Source of the DNA: DATKKK01 sp035542975
GTDB taxonomy: Archaea > Thermoproteota > Bathyarchaeia > Bathyarchaeales > Bathycorpusculaceae
DNA: 17,560 nt
Reading direction: 5' to 3'
Assembly: GCA_035542975.1 (NCBI GenBank)
Contig: DATKKK010000101.1
Location: 1 to 17,560, forward strand
A program made the position numbers and the translations under genes. Position 1 is the first letter of the stretch, and each line of letters opens with the position of its first letter. The notes beneath the pieces were generated by a model. It ran no database searches. It saw nothing but the letters and a program-made list of their open reading frames with translations, and was not told the DNA's origin. Below, one piece after another: positions 7,439 to 14,296 of this stretch.

Positions 7439-7771
7439 TTAGGTCATTTGTCTTCCAGAGATTTTGTCAAGTGCCCTGAAGGCTTGTTCCTTTTGCCCTT
7501 CCGCGTCCACGATCTCTTTATGCAGTTTTTTTAGATCCATCGGGCAGTTCTTCGAGACTTGTTTTATGAACTTCCGAAGCTCTTCAGCGTTAGTGTGGCA
7601 GCTTAGTGTCAGTTCTTCAATGACTTTCTTCGAAGTGGCTGCGTCGCCATAGCAGCTTTCACTGAGCTCTTCAAGTGCAAACTTTAAGGTTTTCTCGTCC
7701 ACACCGCAATTGGCGCTTAATTCTTTTGCCCATTTCTCTTTTTCTTCCAAACCTTTTTCCACTCCTTGCAA
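7439..7771 (-). CDS. Small protein of four 18-residue single-cysteine repeats (unrecognised)
   Basis: I do not recognise this 110-residue protein. It is hydrophilic, charged and probably helical, with no signal or membrane segment. Its cysteines are C22, C40, C58 and C76, exactly 18 residues apart, all encoded TGC. They sit in four aligned units (residues 16-33, 34-51, 52-69, 70-87) of the form [KE][EQ][LV][ST]x[NS]Cxx[DN], then a helix-like tail ending in I/L. There are no other cysteines. Four equivalent thiols suggest metal or Fe-S binding or a redox role, but that is inference. Start is TTG 7771, with a TATA-like element 29 nt upstream; GTG 7762 or TTG 7750 are possible and would leave the repeats intact. 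It lies 56 nt downstream of the AOR gene on the same strand, so it may be transcribed both with AOR and alone. Confidence 0.75.
   Translation of the reverse strand: MQGVEKGLEEKEKWAKELSANCGVDEKTLKFALEELSESCYGDAATSKKVIEELTLSCHTNAEELRKFIKQVSKNCPMDLKKLHKEIVDAEGQKEQAFRALDKISGRQMT
7511..7726 (-). repeat. Four tandem 54-nt coding units (18-residue protein repeats)
   Basis: Units at 7673-7726, 7619-7672, 7565-7618 and 7511-7564 encode KELSANCGVDEKTLKFAL, EELSESCYGDAATSKKVI, EELTLSCHTNAEELRKFI and KQVSKNCPMDLKKLHKEI. Alignment needs no gaps. DNA identity between units is modest, so this is an old, selected protein repeat rather than a recent tandem duplication. Confidence 0.85.
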
Positions 7772-7798
7772 AGATATACTGAGTACGATAACTATGTT

Positions 7799-7809
7799 AT
7801 TTAAGCATT
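7799..7809 (-). promoter_or_regulatory. TATA-like element between the AOR gene and the repeat-protein gene
   Basis: The minus strand reads AATGCTTAAATAAC. A start about 26 nt downstream falls near 7775, making TTG 7771 almost leaderless. Assigned by position and A/T content only. Confidence 0.35.
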
Positions 7810-7827
7810 AGCTTCTGTATTAAGCTG

Positions 7828-9699
7828 TTACGCTCGCAGTTTTTTCAAAGCCTCATCAACATCTTGCATTCCAAGCTTTCTCAACTCTTTGGTTGTTGGT
7901 ATGCCGTTTTTGTCCCATCCAGCCGCTCGGTAATACTTCTTCACTTCTTTCTCAACATCTTCTTTGTTCGTGCTCTTTCCCTTGTATGGTCCAGATGGTA
8001 AGGGTTCATAAAATCTAAGTGGGTTAGCATCATCAACTCTAGGTCTCCACCTTAAGTCAGGACCGCCTAGGAGCAGCATGGCTCTTTGTAATTGCAGCGT
8101 TTTTATGGCTTTTTTGTTACACCATTCCTTCTGTGTCAATTTTAACCCTGTAACTGCTTTATAGAATTCAAACCTAAAGTTGTGACGTAAGCCGAAACTG
8201 TTAAAGTTGCAGTAGACTCCTGAATCGTTGAAAATTTCCATCAACTCGCTTCCGCCGCCATCAAAAGGCAAGCTAGCTGTTGAAGTGTGGTCTCCGCCTT
8301 GAACTGAACACACGTAAGCAATAATGCTCGGATAGTCTTTTCCACTGCGGATTCCATGTGCGCCAATGCTTATGCCCTTAGCTTGTACAGTATAGGGCAA
8401 CACGTTCGTTTTCTTCATCTCTCCAATCTTCAAAGCAGCGCGATACGTTCCTTCCGCGAGCAAGTCGCCTATGCCTTCTCTGAAAGCAATCCTCCTAGCC
8501 AGAGCCGCAAAGCCTTCAGCGTCACCCCATCTTAACTCAACGCCGTCCAAATCAGCCTTAGTCAATATTCCTCTCTGAAACAACTCTGCTGCAAAACCAA
8601 GAACATTCCCCGTCTGTATACCGCACAAGCCCAAATCGTCGATGACTGAGGCTAAGAACACGTTTTCTTCTGGAGTAAAAATTCCCAAGTTAGGACCTAA
8701 ATAAGCTTGCAGTTCATAGTCAGGGTTGTCGGTTATGGCTCCCTTAAACTTGCCAGTTTTAACAACCGCGACTTTTAGACAGTTAGTCGGGCAGCCAAAA
8801 TCACTCCAGCACTGCTTAACCCAAACCCTATCCTCAAACTGGTCTACACCAAAACTTCTTTCGTCGTGCCACTCATCCTGCCAGTTTCGAACAGGCTCTG
8901 AGCTTGTCTTAGCGCCAACCTCGTAGCCAGCGCTTCCAGTTCCCCAGCGTCTCCACAGCACATTCTCATATGCATTGTCACAAATCTCCTGTATCAGCCT
9001 CTCCACTTTTCTAATGTCGGCTACCGCGGGTAATGGTCCACTGCCCTTAACGGCAACAGCCTTCAGTCCTTTAGAACCCATGACGGCACCGTATCCACCG
9101 TAGCCAGCCGCATGTGTCCATTTTGCAGCAACCACCGCCGTTCTAACCTTGTTCTCTCCAGCAGGTCCGATGTAAACCATGGCAGGCTCTTTCCATTCGC
9201 CATACTGTGGATAACGCTTCCTCAAAAGCTCTCGACATTCTCGTGTGAGCATCGTCATCGTCTTCTTTGCATCCTTGCCCCACACGTGACTTGCATCTCT
9301 AAGCTCAACATCTGAATCCTTGATAAACAAGTAAACAGGCTTCTCAGACCTGCCCATCACGATTATGCCATCGTAGCCTGCACATCGCAACTCAACGCCA
9401 AACTCTCCGCCCACGGTTGAGCCTACAACCCCGTTGCTCTGAGGTGACTTTCCAGACACGCAAATCCTTCCGCCTGGGAAAAACCCTGTAAGCGGACCAG
9501 TTAAGAATAGCAGCACGTTTTCTGGTCCAAGCGGGTCCACGGTTCCCCATCTGTTGCCTAAACGGTCCCAAAGAATTTTTGTAGCTAATCCTCTGCCGCC
9601 CACATAATCTCTCAAAACCTCATCGTCAAACCTTACTTCCTTGATTTTTCCCGTTGAAAGGTTGACTTCCAGAAATTTTCCTGCATAACCCAAGATCAA
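7828..9699 (-). CDS. Aldehyde:ferredoxin oxidoreductase (AOR) family tungsten/molybdenum enzyme
   Basis: Catalytic subunit of the AOR family, which oxidises aldehydes or related substrates at a bis-pterin W/Mo centre and passes electrons through a [4Fe-4S] cluster. The 623 residues are full length. Family features in order: N-terminal GYAGKFLEVNLSTGKI, DYVGGRGLATKILWD (31-45), GPLTGFFPGGRICVSGKSP (68-86), GGYGAVMGSKGLKAVAVKG (201-219), the cysteine segment CWSDFGCPTNC (C297, C303, C307), pterin-type DDLGLCGIQTGN (354-365) and a late cluster Cys in NDSGVYCNF (C497). The first cysteine spacing is unusual: C-x5-C-x3-C rather than C-x2-C-x3-C, with Asp300 at the usual first position. TTG 9699 overlaps the ferredoxin TGA by 4 nt and GAGG lies 7 nt upstream, indicating translational coupling. 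The substrate cannot be told; relatives include AOR, WOR5-type enzymes, YdhV and BamB. Confidence 0.92.
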   Translation of the reverse strand: MILGYAGKFLEVNLSTGKIKEVRFDDEVLRDYVGGRGLATKILWDRLGNRWGTVDPLGPENVLLFLTGPLTGFFPGGRICVSGKSPQSNGVVGSTVGGEFGVELRCAGYDGIIVMGRSEKPVYLFIKDSDVELRDASHVWGKDAKKTMTMLTRECRELLRKRYPQYGEWKEPAMVYIGPAGENKVRTAVVAAKWTHAAGYGGYGAVMGSKGLKAVAVKGSGPLPAVADIRKVERLIQEICDNAYENVLWRRWGTGSAGYEVGAKTSSEPVRNWQDEWHDERSFGVDQFEDRVWVKQCWSDFGCPTNCLKVAVVKTGKFKGAITDNPDYELQAYLGPNLGIFTPEENVFLASVIDDLGLCGIQTGNVLGFAAELFQRGILTKADLDGVELRWGDAEGFAALARRIAFREGIGDLLAEGTYRAALKIGEMKKTNVLPYTVQAKGISIGAHGIRSGKDYPSIIAYVCSVQGGDHTSTASLPFDGGGSELMEIFNDSGVYCNFNSFGLRHNFRFEFYKAVTGLKLTQKEWCNKKAIKTLQLQRAMLLLGGPDLRWRPRVDDANPLRFYEPLPSGPYKGKSTNKEDVEKEVKKYYRAAGWDKNGIPTTKELRKLGMQDVDEALKKLRA

Positions 9700-10223
9700 A
9701 CAAATTCCTCTCCCTTCTCACCGTAAAACTTGGCACACAAATCCCGTGTTATCTCCTCTGGCTTGCGAGCATAAAGCTTGTAGGACATGTCCCTTCTAGG
9801 AATTTTTCGGAGCACGTTCCACTCACCTTCACGACAGACTTTTACACATTGAGGATTGCCATTGCAAAGGTCACAAATTACAACATGCTTTTCAGTTGGA
9901 TGCATATGCGGAATTCTGCCAGGACAAACCGTTATACATTTTCCACAAGCCGTGCAAGTATCGGCGTTCACCAGAACCGCCCCTGTCTTGTCCCTTATTG
10001 AAAGCGCGTTAACTGGACATGCCTTCACGCATGGATAGTCTTCGCATTGCGCGCAAAAGTGAGGAAATTCCACGCCTGGAACGAGCATGAAAACTCTGAT
10101 TCTCGAAGCTTCTGGCCATATGCGTCTTTCATGGTGGAGCGAGCATGCGATCTCGCATTTCCGGCATCCACTGCATTTTGTGAATTCTCTCGCTATCCAA
10201 ATAGGCTCTTTTTTCTTTGGCAT
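9696..10223 (-). CDS. Four-[4Fe-4S] ferredoxin-type electron-transfer subunit of the AOR-like enzyme
   Basis: A 175-residue iron-sulfur protein of the DmsB/HycB/NrfC type. Sixteen cysteines form four motifs: C17-C20-C23-C27, C57-C60-C65-C69, C90-C93-C96-C100 and C117-C120-C126-C130, enough for four [4Fe-4S] clusters. Proline follows some last cysteines (ACP, VCP), as in ferredoxins. No signal peptide or Tat motif is present, so it is cytosolic. It directly precedes and overlaps the AOR-family gene, the arrangement of small electron-transfer subunits in the Aromatoleum AorAB enzyme, WOR5 and BamBC. It should carry electrons from the pterin subunit to an acceptor not encoded nearby; no FAD subunit follows. 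ATG 10223 has GAGGG about 10 nt upstream and a TATA-like box about 50 nt upstream. Confidence 0.92.
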   Translation of the reverse strand: MPKKKEPIWIAREFTKCSGCRKCEIACSLHHERRIWPEASRIRVFMLVPGVEFPHFCAQCEDYPCVKACPVNALSIRDKTGAVLVNADTCTACGKCITVCPGRIPHMHPTEKHVVICDLCNGNPQCVKVCREGEWNVLRKIPRRDMSYKLYARKPEEITRDLCAKFYGEKGEEFV

Positions 10224-10267
10224 TCATTAAGCCCTCAAAACATTGTAAATTTTCCTAAGGTTTTCTT

Positions 10268-10277
10268 GAATTTAAAC
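10268..10277 (-). promoter_or_regulatory. TATA-like box for the ferredoxin-AOR operon
   Basis: The minus strand reads GTTTAAATTC. A start near 10247 would leave a leader of about 24 nt containing GAGGG before ATG 10223. The 121-nt divergent gap to the VTT gene must also hold that gene's promoter; ATCTTTAAGC (10298-10307) is its candidate. Confidence 0.4.
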
Positions 10278-10344
10278 GTGCTGTTCATCATGGCAATATC
10301 TTTAAGCATTGTTTGACAGACTGAGTTAGGACGAGCAAGAATGG

Positions 10345-10929
10345 TTGCAGGTTGGAACAACTGAATTGGCATTATTGTATGAGCTTCTAGGCGTTCTAAT
10401 GACTTCTTTCATGTTAAACCTCATACCTTTTGCCGGTCCATCAAACCTTTTGATAGCTTCCAACGCAGCCATACTTGTTGACTCTGACCCGTTCACTCTA
10501 GGGTTTCTCGTAGCTTTGGGTTCAGCCACCGCTAAATTCATCCATTACATAGTCACTTTCTTCATCGGCAAGCATGTAAGCAAAGAACGTAGAGAGCATC
10601 TTGACACTGTTGGATTAAGGTTTGGGCGTTGGAGTGCCTTGGTGCTCTTTGTTGTGGCTGCCACTCCGCTGCCTGATGAGCCTATCATAATTCCCTTGGG
10701 GCTTTTGAAATACAATCCAGCGAAATTTTTCTCAGTATACTTCTTTGGAAAGCTATCAATAACTATAATTGGAGCTTATTTAGGGCAGGTCGGTGAGGGT
10801 TTCTTTACTTCCTTCGTAAGCCAAGAGGTCTTTATAGCAATCTCTATTGTCCTCACCGTAATCTTCACCGTAGTCTTGTTGAAAGTCGATTTAGTTAAGT
10901 TGTCGAAGAGGGTTCTGAAAAGAACTTAA
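10345..10929 (+). CDS. VTT/DedA-like (YqaA-type) integral membrane protein
   Basis: A 194-residue membrane protein with about five hydrophobic segments. It resembles the VTT (DedA/TVP38/YqaA) family through the central reentrant-like signature TPLPDEPIIIPLGLLKYNP (residues 107-125) and an N-terminal amphipathic hydrophobic stretch, LIPFAGPSNLLIASNAA (26-42). Bacterial DedA members are implicated in lipid flipping and proton-dependent homeostasis; eukaryotic relatives TMEM41B and VMP1 are scramblases. Its own substrate is unknown. The start is uncertain: TTG 10345 is taken because ATG 10341 is out of frame and stops after seven codons; TTG 10366 is an alternative. It is divergent from the ferredoxin-AOR operon and lies 95 nt before endonuclease Q, which has its own promoter. 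Confidence 0.78.
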   Translation: MQVGTTELALLYELLGVLMTSFMLNLIPFAGPSNLLIASNAAILVDSDPFTLGFLVALGSATAKFIHYIVTFFIGKHVSKERREHLDTVGLRFGRWSALVLFVVAATPLPDEPIIIPLGLLKYNPAKFFSVYFFGKLSITIIGAYLGQVGEGFFTSFVSQEVFIAISIVLTVIFTVVLLKVDLVKLSKRVLKRT

Positions 10930-10952
10930 GAAGCTGCTTTGTACAGGGTTTT

Positions 10953-10974
10953 TGCAAAAACTAATATTATATAC
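10953..10974 (+). promoter_or_regulatory. BRE/TATA promoter of the endonuclease Q gene
   Basis: GCAAAAACTAATATTATATA: an A-rich BRE-like segment followed by TTATATA (about 10968-10974). The predicted start near 10996 gives a leader of about 29 nt containing the ribosome site at 11009-11014. Confidence 0.55.
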
Positions 10975-11008
10975 GCTACCATGTGAGACTTTATTGATCT
11001 CGTCTTAC

Positions 11009-11014
11009 GGGAGG
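11009..11014 (+). promoter_or_regulatory. Shine-Dalgarno site GGGAGG fixing the TTG start of endonuclease Q
   Basis: GGGAGG lies 10 nt before TTG 11025. It is among the strongest ribosome-binding sites in the window and supports a TTG start, since the protein begins immediately with the conserved metal motif. Confidence 0.65.
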
Positions 11015-11024
11015 AATGTAAACA

Positions 11025-12320
11025 TTGAGAGTTATTGCTGACCTGCATATTCACAGTCGTTACAGTCGCGCCACTAGCGAGAAGATGTGCCCTGAAGAGA
11101 TCGCTCGCTTCGCAAAGATAAAAGGCTTGAACCTTGTCGGCACAGGAGACTTCACGCATCCTAAGTGGCTTAAAGAACTGCAGGAAAACCTTATCAGAGA
11201 AGAAAACACGTCCCTATACAAACTCAGAAGCCACGACTTACCAGTGAGTTTCATGATGACGACTGAAGTATGTACTATTTTCTCTTTTCAAAACGAGTCG
11301 AAAAAAGTTCATCATGTCATACTCACGCCTAGCGTAGAAACGGCAGCCCAAGTCAACGATAGGTTGTCAAAATACGGTGATTTGACATCTGATGGAAGAC
11401 CAACGTTGAACATGGACGCGCCCAGCTTAGTCGAAGAAGTCATGGAAGTTTCAAGCGAAAACATGGTTTTTCCCGCACATGCTTGGACGCCGTGGTTCAG
11501 CATTTTCGGGGCGTTCAGCGGTTTCAACAGCGTTGAGGAATGCTATCAAGACATGACTAAGCATATTCACGCTTTGGAAACTGGTTTATCGTCAGATCCG
11601 CCTATGAACTGGCGTTTAAGCAAGCTTGACAGTTACACGTTGGTCTCGAACAGTGACAGCCACAGTTTTTGGCCTTGGCGAATTGGAAGAGAAGCTAACG
11701 TCTTCGAGCTGGAGCAACTGAGCTATCATGAAGTTGTAGATGCGGTACGCTGCAAGGATTGGAAGCGGTTCAAATTTACGATTGAAACTGATCCTGCATA
11801 CGGGAAATATCATTGGACTGGACACAGAAACTGTCATGTGTCTCTTTCCTCACAAGAGGCAATAAAATTGGGTAATGTTTGTCCTGTTTGCCGAAGAAAG
11901 CTTACTAAGGGAGTTGAGCAGCGTGTTGAGGAATTGGCTGACCGTCCGGTTTATTTTGAGCCTGAGAATGCTATACGGTTTAAGCGTCTGCTTCCGCTTT
12001 CTGAGATTATCGCGACTGTTTTGGGTAGTGATTCTCCGTCTACTCAAAAAGTGTGGGGAATTTACAATTCGCTCGTTGAACGGTTTGGTAACGAGTACAA
12101 TGTGCTTATCGACGCTCCGTTGGATGTGTTGAGCGCTGTGGCAGACAGAGAGGTTGCTGAGGCAGTCGTCAAGGTTAGGGAGGGAAAGGTTAAGGTTATT
12201 CCTGGGTATGACGGTGTTTATGGACGGCTTAATTTGTCTGAGGAAGGTTCAGCAGTAAAGGATGTAAAGGATGTTTATGGAAGAGTTCGACAACTGAATC
12301 TTACGGATTTTATGGGTTGA
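11025..12320 (+). CDS. Endonuclease Q (PHP-domain DNA repair nuclease)
   Basis: EndoQ cleaves DNA 5' to deaminated bases (uracil, hypoxanthine, xanthine) and abasic sites. The 431-residue length matches characterised archaeal EndoQ at just over 400. The PHP domain starts at once with ADLHIHSRYSRA (H8, H10), then GTGDFTHP (D42), TTEVCTIF (E81), FPAHAWTPWFSIFG (H152), ETGLSSDP (E185) and SNSDSHS (D211, H213), all likely metal ligands. A zinc-finger-like part follows: GHRNCH (C270) and CPVC (C286, C289). The C-terminal part has LLPLSEIIATVLG and FGNEYNVLIDAP, as in EndoQ; the segment between ADRP and LLPLSEI looks slightly longer than I expect. TTG start with a strong ribosome site. After about nt 11,860 the coding strand turns G/T-rich at third positions. 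Other PHP proteins lack this zinc finger and tail. Confidence 0.92.
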   Translation: MRVIADLHIHSRYSRATSEKMCPEEIARFAKIKGLNLVGTGDFTHPKWLKELQENLIREENTSLYKLRSHDLPVSFMMTTEVCTIFSFQNESKKVHHVILTPSVETAAQVNDRLSKYGDLTSDGRPTLNMDAPSLVEEVMEVSSENMVFPAHAWTPWFSIFGAFSGFNSVEECYQDMTKHIHALETGLSSDPPMNWRLSKLDSYTLVSNSDSHSFWPWRIGREANVFELEQLSYHEVVDAVRCKDWKRFKFTIETDPAYGKYHWTGHRNCHVSLSSQEAIKLGNVCPVCRRKLTKGVEQRVEELADRPVYFEPENAIRFKRLLPLSEIIATVLGSDSPSTQKVWGIYNSLVERFGNEYNVLIDAPLDVLSAVADREVAEAVVKVREGKVKVIPGYDGVYGRLNLSEEGSAVKDVKDVYGRVRQLNLTDFMG

Positions 12321-12374
12321 TGGGGTTTTACGTGGTTTTTGGTGTAGTTGTGTACGGCAAATCTACGACAAGCC

Positions 12375-12381
12375 TTATTAA
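12375..12381 (+). promoter_or_regulatory. TATA-like box before the NitrOD5-like gene
   Basis: CCTTATTAAG is centred near 12378. A start near 12404 would leave a 20-nt leader containing GGAG (12411-12414), 9 nt before ATG 12424. The preceding EndoQ 3' flank contains T4 and T5 runs that may end that transcript. Confidence 0.45.
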
Positions 12382-12423
12382 GTCGTAATAGATACGATAT
12401 TGTACGTGCTGGAGAGAACAACA

Positions 12424-12759
12424 ATGGAACCTCTAACTCAACAAACCAAAAACGACGACAGAATCGCAAGAATCATAGACCGAGTGCTTAAACAAGTATT
12501 CGGCGAAACCGCCACACTGCTAATCTACAAACACTTAGAACACAACTACTCCCTCAAACAGGACGAAATAGCTGAAAAAATAGACATCTTCGCCCGAGGA
12601 CTCGAAGATTTCCTAACATCAGGAGCTTTCGTTGTTGAACAAAAAATTCTGGAAGACATATACTCCAGCTGCGGATTGCTCCGCAGAATCGAACTTGAGA
12701 GAAACCAAGAAGAACACGACTTCGTTGCTCAAATAAAATCACTTACTCAAAGAGCATAA
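12424..12759 (+). CDS. Small NitrOD5-like / hypothetical archaeal protein
   Basis: A 111-residue soluble helical protein. The stretch from FGETATLLIYKHLEHNYSL through EIAEKIDIFARGLEDFL, FVVEQKILEDIYSS and CGL resembles the NitrOD5 (DUF3227) output domain: GE...IYxxLExxY, then a predicted amphipathic helix, then a G-A-x-x-[IV]-E-x-x-I-L pattern. In other archaea this module stands alone or attaches to sensory domains; its role is unknown. The match is from memory of the pattern and needs a profile search. ATG 12424 is preferred over TTG 12400 because GGAG lies 9 nt upstream and a start at 12400 would precede the predicted transcript start. Codons are A/C-rich throughout. It is single, with promoter-like and T-rich flanks. 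Confidence 0.6.
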   Translation: MEPLTQQTKNDDRIARIIDRVLKQVFGETATLLIYKHLEHNYSLKQDEIAEKIDIFARGLEDFLTSGAFVVEQKILEDIYSSCGLLRRIELERNQEEHDFVAQIKSLTQRA

Positions 12760-12778
12760 TTTCCACACTAACAACCTG

Positions 12779-12811
12779 TTTTATTCTCCTCTTGTTTTTT
12801 GCTTGAATTTT
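12779..12811 (+). terminator. T-rich termination region after the NitrOD5-like gene
   Basis: Three T-runs (T4 at 12779-12782, T6 at 12795-12800, T4 at 12808-12811) lie 20-50 nt past the stop and before the TldD promoter, as expected for an archaeal terminator. Confidence 0.5.
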
Positions 12812-12850
12812 GTCCTGGGCAAACTGTACTAAATTGAAAACCATAATGAT

Positions 12851-12858
12851 TTTATAAA
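12851..12858 (+). promoter_or_regulatory. TATA box of the tldD-tldE operon
   Basis: TTTATAAA, preceded by CATAATGA, is centred 56 nt before TTG 12911. The predicted start near 12881 leaves a 30-nt leader with AGAGGG about 8 nt before the start codon. Confidence 0.55.
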
Positions 12859-12910
12859 GCCCTTTCACTAGATTTACCTTCCAAAACCTGTCGCAAAAGA
12901 GGGCAATGCT

Positions 12911-14296
12911 TTGAAGGATATTTTAGGCAGAATTGTGAATGTGGCGGTTCAGAAATTTGAAGCCGAGTATGCCGAAGTGCGGGCACAAAAACTGTTCAAA
13001 ACAATGCTTACACTTAAAGAGGATAATGTTGAAGCTGCCAAACAGGGAATCGAGAACGGCGTTGCTTTGCGGGTTCTAGTGAATGGCGCGTGGGGTTTTG
13101 CCTCTGTCGGAACACTAGACCCTGAAACCTTAACAGATGCCGTCTCCGACGCATGCAGGATGGCCAAAACTGCGAGTTTGCGGCTTAAAGCACCGATAAA
13201 ACTAGTTAAAACCAAAGCCGTTGAGGACAGGGTGGTTTTGAAACCGCGGAAAAACCCTTCATCAATTCCGATAGAAGACAAACTGAAAACAACTTTGTCT
13301 CTGAACAAAAGAGTCTTAGAATACGACCGTCGCGTGAAAAGTTGCACAACAGATTATCTTGATTTGACTGGAATAAACTACTTCATGAATAACACGGGCA
13401 CGTACATTGAGCAGGATAGGCTGTACGTTTGGTCAAGAATAATGGCAACTGCAACCGAAGCAGAAGTTTTCACCGTAAGCCGAGAGGAAATTGGTTCAAC
13501 ATCAGGCTACGAAGTTTTTGATGTTGAAACTCCAGAAATCGTCGGTGAAAGAGTTGCAAAGCGTGCGATTGAACAGTTGAAAGCTAAACCCTCCAAAGGC
13601 GGAACGTTTCCAGCCGTTCTAGGACCAAGTATGGTCGGGGTTTTTGTGCACGAGGCTTTCGGGCATTTGGCTGAGGCAGACTTAACCTTAGCGGGTTCTG
13701 TTTTAATGGGCAAACTTGGAAAGAAAATTGCCTCTGACCTTGTTACTTTTTATGATGACGGCACAATAGCGGGTGCTTTCGGTTCTTTTAAGTATGATGA
13801 TGAAGGGGTTCCAGCGCAGAAAACATTACTCGTAAAAGACGGTATTATGGTAGGGCTTATGCACAACCTCGAAACGGCGCACAAATTCAACGCAAAACCA
13901 ACAGGGAACGCAAGAGCCGAAGACTTTCGTGTTGACCCCATTATTCGCATGAGAAACACGTTCATGGAGCCAAAAGACCATTCCTTCCAAGAATTAATTG
14001 AAGAAGTAAAATTCGGATACTATCTTAAAGCCTTCAGAGGCGGACAGGCGAATCTAGACGGCACTTTTCAAGTAGGCGTTCAGGAAGCTTACGAAATAGT
14101 TAAAGGCGAAGTAGGCGACCCCGTTCGCAATGTTTCTATAAGCGGTAACACGCTTGAGACCCTGTTTAAGGTAGATGCAGTTGGAAAAGATTTTGAGCTA
14201 TGGCCTTGCAGATGTGGAAAGGGTCAAGAGGCTTTCGGCTGCGATGGTGGTCCTCACATCAGAGTGAAGGAGGTTCTTGTCGGTGGGAGTGCTTAA
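12911..14296 (+). CDS. tldD: TldD family metalloprotease subunit
   Basis: Catalytic subunit of the TldD/TldE heterodimer, a cytosolic zinc protease. In E. coli it cleaves unfolded peptides such as microcin B17 precursor and the CcdA antitoxin; archaeal substrates are not established. The 461-residue product carries the metal site HEAFGH (H247, H252, with E248) in a VFVHEAFGHLAEAD context, and the C-terminal CGKGQEAFGCDGGPHIRV with C435 at the position of the third ligand in the E. coli enzyme. The segment FYDDGTIAGAFGSFKYDDEG is typical. TTG 12911 follows AGAGGG by about 8 nt, and no upstream in-frame ATG is evident. It overlaps the TldE start, so the two are probably translated in a coupled way as a complex. 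Confidence 0.94.
   Translation: MKDILGRIVNVAVQKFEAEYAEVRAQKLFKTMLTLKEDNVEAAKQGIENGVALRVLVNGAWGFASVGTLDPETLTDAVSDACRMAKTASLRLKAPIKLVKTKAVEDRVVLKPRKNPSSIPIEDKLKTTLSLNKRVLEYDRRVKSCTTDYLDLTGINYFMNNTGTYIEQDRLYVWSRIMATATEAEVFTVSREEIGSTSGYEVFDVETPEIVGERVAKRAIEQLKAKPSKGGTFPAVLGPSMVGVFVHEAFGHLAEADLTLAGSVLMGKLGKKIASDLVTFYDDGTIAGAFGSFKYDDEGVPAQKTLLVKDGIMVGLMHNLETAHKFNAKPTGNARAEDFRVDPIIRMRNTFMEPKDHSFQELIEEVKFGYYLKAFRGGQANLDGTFQVGVQEAYEIVKGEVGDPVRNVSISGNTLETLFKVDAVGKDFELWPCRCGKGQEAFGCDGGPHIRVKEVLVGGSA
14269..14274 (+). promoter_or_regulatory. Shine-Dalgarno site GGAGGT inside tldD, setting the tldE start
   Basis: GGAGGT is 2 nt from TTG 14277 but 8 nt from GTG 14283, which favours GTG 14283 as the tldE start. 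Confidence 0.6.

Noticed and set aside
7800..10310. Shared 10-mer TTTAAGCATT at 7800-7809 and 10301-10310, upstream of the repeat gene and in the ferredoxin/VTT divergent gap
   Set aside because: Ten A/T-rich bases shared twice in 17.5 kb are expected by chance, and the distances to the start codons differ (29 and 78 nt), so a common operator is not supported.
10047..10316. 89-codon plus-strand frame antisense to the ferredoxin gene
   Set aside because: It covers the coding strand of four ferredoxin cluster motifs and continues into promoter sequence; no ribosome site.
14277..14282. TTG 14277 as the tldE start
   Set aside because: GGAGGT ends only 2 nt before it; GTG 14283 has proper 8-nt spacing. 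The choice changes only two residues.
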